This document shows, piece by piece, positions 18,429-26,954 of a stretch of 64,000 nt of DNA. The notes under the pieces were generated by a model, which saw only the letters and a list, made by a program, of their open reading frames with translations, made no database searches and had not been told where the DNA came from. Source of the DNA: Pseudoduganella flava (GTDB lineage: Bacteria; Pseudomonadota; Gammaproteobacteria; Burkholderiales; Burkholderiaceae_D); NCBI RefSeq assembly GCF_007830495.1, contig NZ_VLKW01000002.1, positions 704,270 to 768,269 of the forward strand. The letters run 5' to 3'. The translations under genes were made by a program, and so were the position numbers. Within the stretch, counting starts at the first letter, position 1. Every line of letters starts with the position of its first letter.

Positions 18429-18858
18429 GCGCTCATCAGCGTTCCCACGAAAAGCGGCGACCATGCGCCCGAGTACCTGGACGGCTACGACTACGCGGCG
18501 CTGGGCGCGGCCGTCGACTACTTCCAGGTGATGACGTACGACGAGGCCGGCCCCGGCTGGTCGTCATCGGGCTGCGGCACGTGGCCCGGCCCGCAGGCGG
18601 GGCTGGATTGGATGAAGACAAAGCTGAGCTATGCCGTGTCGCGCGTCGCGCCGGAGAAGGTCCTGCAAGGCTTGCCGACCTACAACTACGACTACAGCAC
18701 CGGGCAGCAAGCGTGGAACGCGGTGATCGCGGGCCTGGGCGGCAGCGGCGGCGACACGACGCGCGATCGCCGGCGTGCGCGGCGTGCGGGTGTCAGGGCG
18801 CACCGGTGCGTCGTCGTGGAGCGGGGCCGTGAAGGAGGTGCAGGTGCAGGGCCGCTGA
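18429..18858 (+). pseudogene. GH18 chitinase remnant
   Basis: From just after a TAG the frame reads A-L-I-S-V-P-T-K-S-G-D-H-A-P-E-Y, then DYAALGAAVDYFQVMTYDEA, AGLDWMKTKL and KVLQGLPTYNYDYS. This is the second half of a GH18 barrel (the M-x-Y-D-E and G-L-P-x-Y segments). The N-terminal part with the catalytic D-x-x-D-x-E motif is absent and no start is present. Near 18720 the frame runs into low-quality sequence. A different frame then gives GVRVSGRTGASSWSGAVKE to a stop at 18858, like the end of an F5/8-type carbohydrate-binding domain. So a chitinase with a C-terminal binding domain has lost its front and an internal part. It lies between the divergent pullulanase and the tail of the convergent gene. 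Confidence 0.65.
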
Positions 18859-18871
18859 CGGCGCGCCACTG

Positions 18872-19708
18872 CTACAAGCCGTTCGCCTTGCAGAACTTCT
18901 CCAGCGCCGCCTGGCGTTTCGCCTCGGCGGCGCGCTCCCGCTTCGCCACCGCGGCGATACGGGCCTTGTGCTTGCGCAGCTCGGCATCGGTGACGAGGTG
19001 GCCGGGATAGTCGCCGCTGCGCCGGTCGAACGCGCCGCGCCAGTTGATGCCGGCCAGCGCCCCCAGCACGTCGGACTGGTGCACCGGGCCCTTGAAGCCG
19101 GCGGCGTCCAGCTGGTGCCAGTCGCCGCTGTCCGGCTCCTGCCAGGACAGCACGCCGTCCGCCGTGACGGACAGCGGCGACAGCACGTTGTTCTTCAGCG
19201 TGTACGGCGCCGTGCCGCCGGAAACCTGGTAGAACGACGGCAGCACGAAGTCGGACACCCACACACCGTCCAGCGCATACGCGCAGCCGAAGCTCTGGCA
19301 CGGGTCGCACACCTCCATCAGGAACCGCACGCGCTTGCCGCTGCCGCGCGGATCGGGGCCGTCGCGAAAGCTCGCGCCCAGCGGGTCCAGCAGCATCTCG
19401 ATCGCTTCGTGGCTGGCGGCCAGCGACCACATCGTGTTCGGCTGGTACTGCACGATCGCGATGACGGGTTCGTCGATGTGCTGCGGCACGGAGTGCATGC
19501 CGCCACGCCCGGCGGCGTCCGGCACGACGAGAATCTGCCATGCACCGCCGGGCGCTTCGGCAGCATCGGCGAACGGGCTGACGACGCCGGCCACGCCCCA
19601 GCAGCGCTGCAGGTCGCCCATCAGCTGGCGGGTGAGGGCGGCGGCGACCTTGGCCAGTTCCGCCATCGGAATGTCCACGCCGCGCGGCGAGAGAGCGATC
19701 GGTTGCAT
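18872..19708 (-). CDS. Uncharacterised protein with HE-x-x-EM motif
   Basis: 278 residues with GGAGGA before the ATG. It starts 12 bases after the stop of the lipoprotein gene, so the two form an operon. Notable segments are a SHEAIEMLLDP motif at about residues 104-114, which looks like the metal-binding HExxE/DP arrangement of some putative zinc peptidases; paired cysteines in EVCDPCQSFGCAY; and a C-terminal basic coiled segment of about 40 residues (KHKARIAAVAKRERAAEAKR). No signal peptide is visible. I do not recognise a named family. A protease-like role is a guess from one motif; without a third ligand it could equally be structural. Confidence 0.6.
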   Translation of the reverse strand: MQPIALSPRGVDIPMAELAKVAAALTRQLMGDLQRCWGVAGVVSPFADAAEAPGGAWQILVVPDAAGRGGMHSVPQHIDEPVIAIVQYQPNTMWSLAASHEAIEMLLDPLGASFRDGPDPRGSGKRVRFLMEVCDPCQSFGCAYALDGVWVSDFVLPSFYQVSGGTAPYTLKNNVLSPLSVTADGVLSWQEPDSGDWHQLDAAGFKGPVHQSDVLGALAGINWRGAFDRRSGDYPGHLVTDAELRKHKARIAAVAKRERAAEAKRQAALEKFCKANGL

Positions 19709-19720
19709 CGTGTCCTCCGC

Positions 19721-20866
19721 TCAGTTGCGGGCCGCTTTCAGGGCATCGACGCCGTCACCGATCTCCCCGACAGCGTCGCCGACCGTCGACAGCGCATCGA
19801 TCACGTCGCCAAGCGACGCATGCCGTTCGCTGGCCGCGCGTGCCTTCTTGACGGCGTCTTCCAGCCCTTGCAGGATCACGCGGTCGTCGAGCTTCGCCAG
19901 GTTCCGGTAGTTGGCCACCTGCGCGGCGAAGTCCGCCGCATTCGCGCGCGCATCCGCGTTGCCCAGGCAGGACTGCGCGCCGGCACCGGCGCGGCAGGCC
20001 GCCAGGCTGTCCCAAGTGGCCCTGACCTGCATCGCCGTCATCCAGCGCTGGATCGACAGCGCCGCACCCAGGTTCGACTGGTTCATCGCCTGCGCCGGCG
20101 CGGCCGCGCCGGCGGCGGGAGCGGCATACACGACCCGGCTGCCGAACCGCGTCGGGTCGACGGGCGCGGCCAGCCTATGCACGGCTTCCTCCAGCTGCGG
20201 CAGCAACTGGGCCACGGTGGCCTTGACGGCTTCCTCGCGCTGCGCCGCCTCGCCGTATTTCAGCAATGTCTGCGCGATGTCGCGGAAGGCCAGCACCATG
20301 CCCAGCGTGGGCGCGATGCCGTGCAATTGCATCGCGCTATCCGTGGACAGCTTACCGTTTGCACTCCAGTCCGCAGCCAGCAACAGCTTGCAGCGGTTGT
20401 AGTCGGCGACGCGCTTTTTTTCCGCGAGTTGCCGCTCCACTTCAGGCGCATCGCCGGCCGCGGCGATCGCTTCCTTGTTTTTACGGATCTGGTGGATGTA
20501 GCCGGCGAAGCTGACGTTGTCCGGCTTTTCCGCGACCTTGCCGACGGTCTCCAGCGCATCGCCGAACTGCCCCAGGTTGCTGGTTGCCGCACGCAAGCCT
20601 TCCTGCGTGGCGCACACGAGTTCCGTGGGATCGGCGGGCGGCGTGTCGACGAGTCCGAGCGCGTTTGCACGCAGCACGTCGTTGGCTGCGGAGGCGACCA
20701 CCTCGGCGGCCTTGGTGCTGGCCTTGGCCGGCTCCGTCAACGCGTTGTTGAAGTGCTTCGACGTGGCGCAGCCGGTCAGCAGCGCCGCGATGGCGACGCC
20801 GCCCAGCAAACGGTGGAAGGATCCCGTGACGGCTTGCGCCTGCGGGAAATCGGAGAGTAGGGCCAT
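19721..20866 (-). CDS. Uncharacterised lipoprotein
   Basis: 381 residues. An N-terminal hydrophobic segment ends in a lipobox LLTGC near residue 33, preceded by a rather long n-region. The rest is predicted largely helical and Ala-rich (KASTKAAEVVASAANDVL, AQTLLKYGEAAQREEAVKA, then a C-terminal ALSTVGDAVGEIGDGVDAL). Two conserved-looking cysteine pairs are present (VCATQE and YNRCK; AACRAGAG and SCLGN). It is first gene of the pair with the HE-x-x-EM protein, start codon supported by CGAGGA. I do not recognise a family. Periplasm-facing membrane anchoring is inferred from the lipobox. Confidence 0.65.
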   Translation of the reverse strand: MALLSDFPQAQAVTGSFHRLLGGVAIAALLTGCATSKHFNNALTEPAKASTKAAEVVASAANDVLRANALGLVDTPPADPTELVCATQEGLRAATSNLGQFGDALETVGKVAEKPDNVSFAGYIHQIRKNKEAIAAAGDAPEVERQLAEKKRVADYNRCKLLLAADWSANGKLSTDSAMQLHGIAPTLGMVLAFRDIAQTLLKYGEAAQREEAVKATVAQLLPQLEEAVHRLAAPVDPTRFGSRVVYAAPAAGAAAPAQAMNQSNLGAALSIQRWMTAMQVRATWDSLAACRAGAGAQSCLGNADARANAADFAAQVANYRNLAKLDDRVILQGLEDAVKKARAASERHASLGDVIDALSTVGDAVGEIGDGVDALKAARN

Positions 20867-21069
20867 GGCATCCTCGGATCAAGCGGGGTGGTGGACCGGC
20901 GGCGTGCCGTCGCCGGGCTGGCGGACACGTCTATTGTGAGCAAGGAATATGCCGCGCGCGCAAAGCGAGGAAAATCAAGCGGCTAGCGGGGGCGGTGAGA
21001 GGTGCTGTAAAGATTTGCGACAGCTGAATGGTGAAAGTGGCGGGTGTCGAGAGGTAGCCCCTCGTCAAA

Positions 21070-21221
21070 AAGGTTCTTCTCGGATTGATGTGGCGCCCAG
21101 TCTTCTTTCGGCACTTGCGTCAAGTTTGTTCCAGGCGTTCGCGCAGCGCTGCAGTGCATGGCGGGCAGGAAGGGAGACACGCGTGCCGGTGCCTGGACGC
21201 CGCTGGTTCGGCCGCGTGGAG
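21070..21221 (+). repeat. Element 2 left terminal inverted repeat
   Basis: Starts AAGGTTCTTCTCGGATTG; inner 68-bp block at 21154-21221 opens GTGCATGGCGGGCAGGAAGG and closes CGGCCGCGTGGAG, matching the other three ends. Confidence 0.6.
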
Positions 21222-21357
21222 ACATTGCGGATCACACGCGCCGAGGCGGCCGTCGTGCGACCGTCGCAGCGCCGCGTACCCAGGTCCGCATGGGGCCGCG
21301 ATCGCATCGCGCACCGCGACGGGCCGGCGGCAATTCGAGAAGGGGCTGTCGGCCCGG

Positions 21358-21837
21358 TCATCCAGAACCGCTGCGGATGTCATCGGGCGAAGCGTGCCGA
21401 TCTCCACCGCGATGCGGCCGCACCCGGCAGTCGTCGGCGCGCACCCAGCGCTCGTTGCCGGGAAAGCGCAGCCAGACGAAGCGCCACGCATTGCGCCCCT
21501 TCGCGCGCTGGTTGGCAAATTGCGATGGCGTCAGCGCAGCGCCGTCATCGGACAGGATGCGATCGGCGCGCACCTTGGCGAACACGACTTCATCGCCATA
21601 GCTCGTCCGTAGATTGGTACCTTCCGGCAGGAAGAGATTTTTCCATTGGAAGCCGCGCAGGGCTGGCCCGTCCCGCCGCAGTGCCAGGCGCTCATTCTCG
21701 ACAGCCAGCCATCGTTTTACCAGTTCAGCCACGAACAGCTCAGGCTTGACACCTGGCCGGCTGTCCATCAAATAGAATTCCAGCGCCATGAACTCAGCGA
21801 GGGGGAGATTCACCGGTTTCGTTGGTATGTATTCCAT
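21358..21837 (-). CDS. Element-encoded conserved 159-residue protein, copy 2
   Basis: Second copy of the element gene, same length and same stop. By my count it differs from copy 1 at nine residues, among them N26S, T37A, K-to-N in FQWKN and V-to-G near the C-terminus. AGGAG precedes the ATG. The open frame runs on upstream to 22266, giving 302 codons, but the extra part is poorly conserved and frameshifted relative to copy 1 by the 40-bp insertion, and so is unlikely to be translated. The clear conservation of the coding part against more diverged flanks suggests selection on the protein. Function unknown; the C-terminal beta pattern faintly recalls RAMA/DUF4357-type domains. Confidence 0.6.
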   Translation of the reverse strand: MEYIPTKPVNLPLAEFMALEFYLMDSRPGVKPELFVAELVKRWLAVENERLALRRDGPALRGFQWKNLFLPEGTNLRTSYGDEVVFAKVRADRILSDDGAALTPSQFANQRAKGRNAWRFVWLRFPGNERWVRADDCRVRPHRGGDRHASPDDIRSGSG

Positions 21838-22483
21838 GGTCGGCTCCTTTTTAAACGTTCTAATACGTTGGACCGGGCCTCTGGAATAAGGTTGGTTTAG
21901 ATTCTCCTGAATTAGAAGTAGATCAAATAAGGTCGAGGCGATGTTTTTAAAGTGCGAATCAGGCGCTTCATCCTTGAGAATGGAGCGGACTAGACTCGTT
22001 CGGCTTGTATTGGCGTCGTTTAGATTTTCGCACTTTCGACGCCCTCCCTCCTCTGAAGAGGTTACGGGGAGTGCGATTGGTACGTTGGGCGGCGCCGGCT
22101 TCGAGGTTCGGAATATTCCGGGAGATATGGTCAATCGACTGGCGGATTTCCTCCGTAGTCGTGCCCCCCACTGGCATCTTGTTCGCGCGCCGCTCCGCCC
22201 ACTATTCCACCAGCCCGTGGCATACCGTCGGAGCCTCAATGTCCAAATTGCTCCAATATGTCCCAACAGAGTCTAATCCACTCTACCGTGCGGAATGACG
22301 CGCCTGATGAGGTCTATAAAAAGCCGGCATTTATCCGCTTTGATCCAATTCCAAAGTCGAAAAGCCTAAAACAGCCGCATCTTTAGCGCGCGGTTGGGTC
22401 TTTTAGATGGGTTTGAAGTGGAGACATCGCGATATTCCGCCGGCCGCCGGCAACGCCATGTCACCGCATGCCGTCGGGGCTGC

Positions 22484-22639
22484 CTCCACGCGGCCGCAAA
22501 AGCAGTGTTCAGCTGCCGCCTCGCGTGTCTCCTTCCTGCCAGCCATGCACGCTGGCGCGCCCCAGGCGCTTGCAACCATCGCGGACGGTTCGGGCATCCG
22601 TAAGGAAACCGGTCTTCACACTAAGCCGTCGAGAACCTT
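22484..22639 (-). repeat. Element 2 right terminal inverted repeat
   Basis: On the minus strand it begins AAGGTTCTCGACGGCTTAG, continues with ACCGGTTTCCTTACGGATGC (shared with the left end of element 1) and reaches the 67-bp block between 22550 and 22484. Confidence 0.6.
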
Positions 22640-22672
22640 AAAAAAAAGCTGGGCCCATCCAATGGACCCAGC
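22640..22672 (-). terminator. Rho-independent terminator of the pectate-lyase-like gene
   Basis: Read on the minus strand: GCTGGGTCCAT, a short loop, ATGGGCCCAGC (one mismatch), then eight Ts. It lies 37 bases beyond the stop of the upstream minus-strand gene. The T-tract touches the end of element 2. Confidence 0.8.
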
Positions 22673-22708
22673 CCAAGAACAAGGCGGCACTACGCCGCCG
22701 AGGGGAGG

Positions 22709-24079
22709 TTATGGCGAACCGTTGAAGCTGGACAACGCAACGCCGCTGGACTGGCTGCCGCCATAGACTTGCGTGGCCGCGATCGTGTAGCTCGTTCCCG
22801 GCGCGGAGACAAATGCCTTGCCGGTGGAGTTCTGGTAAATATTCAGGCCCGTGAAGGCGTGGTTGGTGCCGCCCGCCACGTGGAAGGTGGGCAGGCTGCT
22901 GTTACTGGATATCCAGCTGTTACCCCACGTGGAGAACCTGCCAGAGAACATGACCGGCTGATTGGTGTTGATGCCCGACACCGTCATTTCCTCACCCACG
23001 CTCTTGATCGCATATTGATTGCCGATGATGCCGCCGCGGCCGGCGCCCAGGAACGTGCTCGAAGCGATCGACACGTGGGCATGGGCCGATGCGATATCGA
23101 TGTTGTTGCCCTGGTCGTCGAAGAATTGCAGGCCGCTGATTTGCGCATGCGACGAATAGCCGTCGGCGAACTTGATGCCCGCCGCGCTGGCATTGGTGCC
23201 GTGCGACGACGTCAGCCCGCTGTACTGCACCTGGCCGCTCGCCAGTTGCACGCTGAGCGCGGATGGGCCGACGTAGATCCCGCCGAGATAGTCGTTATTG
23301 ATGAAGAACTGGGTCAGCGACAGTCCGCCCTCCTGCGCGTTGACGCCATAGCCGCCGTTGTCCCACGTTTGCAGGTTCGTGATCCATGGCGACGCGGTCT
23401 TGTTGATGGAGCCGAGGCCGATGTACACACCGTCGCCGCCGTTGGCGGTGACATTGATGCTGTTCCAGGAGCCTTGCGCCGACAGGGCCCGGATCCCGTT
23501 GTGGTGGTTGCGCTGCGCCGTCACGCCGTGCAGGTTGCCGTTGAACGCGCCGTCGATCAGCATGCCGTCGTAGCAGGCCGAGACGAAGACGTGGAGGATA
23601 TCGAAATTGAAGGCGGACTTCGGACCGACGTTGACGCACACGCTGCTGGTGTAGGCGGGGTTGTTCGGGCCGACGATGCCGAGGTCGCGCAACGTGAAGC
23701 GGTTGTTGGCGAAATTGAGGATCGGCGCATTCATCGTGCCACGGACAACGGAAGCGCCCGGGCTGTCGTCGGACGGCCCGAGGACGCCGCCTTCACCGTC
23801 GCCATACACGGAAATCCGATCGGGGACGGTGATCGTCGACGACACGACATACACGCCGGCCGGGAAATACACGCAGCCCCCCTTGCTGATCGTCGTGCCG
23901 TTTTCAACGATGGTACCCGCGGCGGCCGCGGTGAACGCGGACTTGACCGCGGCCGTGTCGTCGGTCGCGTTGTTGCCGAGGGCGCCGTAATCCTTCACGT
24001 TCTGGCACGCGAAGGTATTGGCGGCATACGCCGGCGCGGCCGTGCACAGCGCCAGCACTGCTGAAGCGATGAGTTTCAT
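22709..24079 (-). CDS. Secreted pectate-lyase-3-like beta-helix protein
   Basis: 456 residues with a clean signal peptide (MKLIASAVLALCTAAPAYAA) and a GGAGAACC ribosome site. The first 100 residues show the Pectate_lyase_3 / GH28-related opening: VKDYGALGNNATDDTAAVKS, then GGCVYFPAGVYVVSSTITVP. A long right-handed beta-helix follows (RFTLRDLGIVGPN, NFDILHVFVSACYDGMLIDG, HGVTAQRNHHNGIRAL), the same architecture as phage tailspikes and some polysaccharide lyases. It is exported and probably binds or cleaves pectin or another acidic polymer; which one cannot be read. It is divergent from the PL1 gene across 393 bases and ends at a strong terminator. Confidence 0.75.
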   Translation of the reverse strand: MKLIASAVLALCTAAPAYAANTFACQNVKDYGALGNNATDDTAAVKSAFTAAAAGTIVENGTTISKGGCVYFPAGVYVVSSTITVPDRISVYGDGEGGVLGPSDDSPGASVVRGTMNAPILNFANNRFTLRDLGIVGPNNPAYTSSVCVNVGPKSAFNFDILHVFVSACYDGMLIDGAFNGNLHGVTAQRNHHNGIRALSAQGSWNSINVTANGGDGVYIGLGSINKTASPWITNLQTWDNGGYGVNAQEGGLSLTQFFINNDYLGGIYVGPSALSVQLASGQVQYSGLTSSHGTNASAAGIKFADGYSSHAQISGLQFFDDQGNNIDIASAHAHVSIASSTFLGAGRGGIIGNQYAIKSVGEEMTVSGINTNQPVMFSGRFSTWGNSWISSNSSLPTFHVAGGTNHAFTGLNIYQNSTGKAFVSAPGTSYTIAATQVYGGSQSSGVALSSFNGSP

Positions 24080-24472
24080 GGGTTCTCCGAAGTGGATAAA
24101 GGATGATGCGAGAAAAGTATAGGTCGTTGCAGTGCAGAAAAATCTCTCGGAATGTCACGAACGACAGTGTTTTTTTCTTGCCACTGCAAGCACCGAAAAG
24201 ACCGGACTCTTGTTGCCAATCTGGCCTGACCACCCTAGAATGGGCCTGACCGGATTGCTGCATTTATAGCAACTTCGGTGGCGGTATCAACCCGACCACG
24301 TTCGTCACGGCGCGCCAGCGCCCCCGCGAACCGGCATGGGACACGCGAGGTGTCCCACGGCGACCTCCCCGGCAGCCACCCATCACAAGAACCGATCGGA
24401 GACATGCTCGAACACCAGGACCGGCGACGGTCAGGGCGACGCACGTGCTCCGCCAACCATCAGGAGACACTC
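24080..24472. promoter_or_regulatory. Divergent intergenic region of the pectin genes
   Basis: 393 bases without a supportable gene between the beta-helix protein and the first PL1 pectate lyase. The part at 24110-24280 is clearly less GC-rich than its surroundings and is the likely seat of both promoters. I see no clear operator palindrome or riboswitch. Confidence 0.45.
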
Positions 24473-26275
24473 ATGCGACATCTTGCATTGAAGGCGGCGC
24501 TGTCCGCCGCGTTACTGTCCACCGCATTCCTCGGCCACACGGCGTTGGCTGTCGACCCGGCCCGCGAGGCAGCGCCGGCGGACGGCTGGGCGAGCCAGGG
24601 CGGCGGCACGCGCGGCGGCTCGGCGGCCGCGGCCGACCAGGTCTACACGGTCAGCAATCGCACCCAGCTGCTCGCCGCCATCAACAACGGCGGTACCAAC
24701 GCGAAGATCATCAAGCTGGCCGGCATCATCGACATGAGCGAAGGGCGGCCTTACACGAGCAGCTCGGACCAGTCCACCCGCGGCGCCGTGCGCCTGAAGA
24801 GCAATACGACGATGATCGGCACTGGCGCCAACACGGGCTTCGTCAACGGCCACATCGTCGTCTCCGGTATCTCGCAGGTGATCCTCAGGAACTTCAAGAT
24901 CGTCAATCCATGCGACGTGGGCCCTGTGTGGGATCCGGACGACGGCTCCACCGGCAACTGGAATTCGGCGTTCGACGGGATCGGCGTCACCGGCTCGGAT
25001 CACGTGTGGGTCGACCACGTGACGTTCACCGATGCGCCGAAGACGGACGACCAGCTGCCCGTCGAGAACGGCCACGTCAAGCAATGCCATGACGGCGCGC
25101 TGGACATCACGAAGGCGTCGGACTATGTGACCGTGTCGTACAACGTGTTCGAGCTGCACAACAAGAACACGCTGGTCGGCGGCAGCGACAGCGCCACGGG
25201 CGACGAGGGCAAGCTGCGCATCACGTTCAACAACAACCTGTACCGCGACGTGGCGAGCCGCGCACCGCGCGTGCGCTTCGGCCAGGTCCACGTGTTCAAC
25301 AACTACTTCACGGGCTCGCGGTCGCACCAGACCTACCCGGTCAGCTACAGCATCGGCGTGGGCAAGGCGGCCAAGATCCTGTCGAACAACAACGTGTTCG
25401 AGATCGCGGGCGCGCAGTCCTGCCCGGACGTCGTCGAGGACTTCGGCTCCGGCGCGTTCAAGGACAACGGCTCGCAGTTGAACGGCAACTCGCTGGGCGC
25501 CTGCGGCGTCTCGTCGAGTGTCAGCTGGACGCCGCCTTACGCGTCCAGCCCGCGTGCCACGTCGCTCGTCAAGGACCATGTGCTGGCGCAGGCCGGTGCC
25601 GGCAAGCTGACCACGTCCGTCGGCGGCGACGGCAACACCGACCCCGATCCCGCGCCGAGCCTGGGCTGTACCGCTACGGGCCTGTACTTCTGCGATGACT
25701 TCGAAGGCGGCGGCACCGCGCAATGGGACCTGCTGCCCGTGGCGGGCGCGAACGGCGGCTTCCGCGTGCAGGACGATGCGGCCGACAGTGCCAACCAGGT
25801 GCTGCAGTACACGGCCGCGTCGACGGGCGGCGTGCTGGCGCTGGTCAAGGACAGCGCGCTGGCCAACGTGCCGTCGGGCGACTACTACGTGGAAGCGCGC
25901 ATCCGCCCGATGACCAACTCCACCACCGCCAACAAGCTGCTGTATCTGGTCACGCGTTACAAGGATGCGTCCAACTGGTATGGCGCGGGCTTGAACGTGC
26001 AGAGCAGCACGAGCAGCACGAAGGTCGAGATCGCGAAGATGCAGGCCGGTACCCTGAGCCGTCCGAAACAGGTGGCCAGGCCGATCGCGATGGATGGCCC
26101 GTTCTACACGGTGCGCTTCGAACTGAAGGGCAGCACGGTGACCGTGTACCTCGACGGCGAACAGCTGGGCGCCATCACCGACAGCGCTTTCACCGCGCGC
26201 GGCCGCATCGGCCTGTACTCGGCCAATAAATCGTTCCAGATCGACGACGTGAAGGTGGGGGCACCGGCCAACTGA
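24473..26275 (+). CDS. PL1 pectate lyase with C-terminal LamG-like domain
   Basis: 600 residues; the ATG is set by AGGAG six bases upstream and by the signal peptide that follows (MRHLALKAALSAALLSTAFL). The upstream-extended frame to 24278 has no signal sequence. Residues 30-380 are a PL1 parallel beta-helix with the classical motifs: VWVDHVTF (D181), Ca-binding DGALDIT, and RAPRVR (263-268) carrying the catalytic arginine. After a short Asp/Pro linker, residues 415-600 form a laminin-G-like/jelly-roll domain (YFCDDFEGG, DYYVEARIRPM, FQIDDVKVG) probably used for polymer binding. It cleaves de-esterified polygalacturonate by beta-elimination outside the cell. It shares most of its sequence with the N-terminal half of the second lyase. 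Confidence 0.92.
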   Translation: MRHLALKAALSAALLSTAFLGHTALAVDPAREAAPADGWASQGGGTRGGSAAAADQVYTVSNRTQLLAAINNGGTNAKIIKLAGIIDMSEGRPYTSSSDQSTRGAVRLKSNTTMIGTGANTGFVNGHIVVSGISQVILRNFKIVNPCDVGPVWDPDDGSTGNWNSAFDGIGVTGSDHVWVDHVTFTDAPKTDDQLPVENGHVKQCHDGALDITKASDYVTVSYNVFELHNKNTLVGGSDSATGDEGKLRITFNNNLYRDVASRAPRVRFGQVHVFNNYFTGSRSHQTYPVSYSIGVGKAAKILSNNNVFEIAGAQSCPDVVEDFGSGAFKDNGSQLNGNSLGACGVSSSVSWTPPYASSPRATSLVKDHVLAQAGAGKLTTSVGGDGNTDPDPAPSLGCTATGLYFCDDFEGGGTAQWDLLPVAGANGGFRVQDDAADSANQVLQYTAASTGGVLALVKDSALANVPSGDYYVEARIRPMTNSTTANKLLYLVTRYKDASNWYGAGLNVQSSTSSTKVEIAKMQAGTLSRPKQVARPIAMDGPFYTVRFELKGSTVTVYLDGEQLGAITDSAFTARGRIGLYSANKSFQIDDVKVGAPAN

Positions 26276-26352
26276 GCGACCGACACTTCGCCGTGCGCCG
26301 GCAGCACCGCCGGCGCACCGTCGTAACACCACAAACAACATCGGAGACAAGC

Positions 26353-26925
26353 TTGAACATCAACACCATCGCGCGGGCCATGGCGCTCGTCGCCTGCACC
26401 GCCGCCTCGCACTGCGCGCAGGCGGCGCCCATCGCGCTGCAAGACGCCGTCATCACGGCCACCTACAACGGCAGTGCCGCCGGCATGCTGGGCCTGGACC
26501 AGGGCTTTGCCGCCGTCCCCGGCACGAACGTCACGCGGCTCGACCCCACCGGCACCGGCGTCGAGTTCCTCACCGCCGACTACCTGTTCGGCATCGACTT
26601 CGCGGCGGACGGCGCGGTGACGGTGATCGCCAACGGCGCGATCCCGACCGGCGCCTACGCGATGCGCTTCGACTTCGGCAGCAGCCTCGCCAGCCCGATC
26701 GGCAGCTTCACGTTCACGGGCGCCAGCGGGGCGAGCGGCGACGTCGTCCTGTCCCTCATCGATGCGCATACGATCGGCCTGGACCTGTCGGCCGTCGAAT
26801 GGAGCGAATTCGGTTCCGTCAGCGCGCAGATCGGCGCGGCGGCGCCCGTCCCGGAACCGGCCACGCCGGCGCTGCTGCTGGCCGGCCTCGCGGGCCTGGC
26901 CGCCGTGCGCCGCCTGCGCCGCTGA
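26353..26925 (+). CDS. PEP-CTERM sorting-domain protein
   Basis: 190 residues from a TTG start: GGAG lies six bases upstream and a signal peptide follows directly (LNINTIARAMALVACTAASH), whereas no ATG is placed sensibly. The C-terminus has the PEP-CTERM tripartite signal: VPEPATPALLLAGLAGLAAV followed by RRLRR. Proteins of this kind are exported, cut near PEP by exosortase and sorted to the surface or into the extracellular polymer. The middle is a Gly/Thr-rich beta-type domain without a recognised fold. It sits 77 bases after the first PL1 gene and 29 bases before the second, so it is probably co-transcribed with them. Confidence 0.85.
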   Translation: MNINTIARAMALVACTAASHCAQAAPIALQDAVITATYNGSAAGMLGLDQGFAAVPGTNVTRLDPTGTGVEFLTADYLFGIDFAADGAVTVIANGAIPTGAYAMRFDFGSSLASPIGSFTFTGASGASGDVVLSLIDAHTIGLDLSAVEWSEFGSVSAQIGAAAPVPEPATPALLLAGLAGLAAVRRLRR

Positions 26926-26954
26926 TCGTCACGTTTCCCGGACAGGAGAATCCC

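Larger units (their letters stand above)
21070..22639 (-). mobile_element. Terminal-inverted-repeat element, copy 2
   Basis: About 1570 bp, inverted relative to copy 1. The size difference of 41 bp is explained by one visible insertion of about 40 bp in the spacer between the decayed upstream frame and the conserved gene (around 22040-22080). That agreement supports the boundaries. The outer ends read AAGGTTCTTCTCGGATTG on the left and, on the minus strand, AAGGTTCTCGACGGCTTAG on the right. In this copy the upstream frame keeps M-P-V-G-G-T-T-T-E-E-I-R-Q-S-I-D-H intact but has a TAG just before it, where copy 1 has TCG. The right end directly abuts the A-tract of the neighbouring terminator. 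Confidence 0.6.

Noticed and set aside
21358..22266. 302-residue reading of the element 2 gene
   Set aside because: The part upstream of 21837 is poorly conserved and out of frame with copy 1 because of a 40-bp insertion; only the 159-residue part has a ribosome site and conservation.
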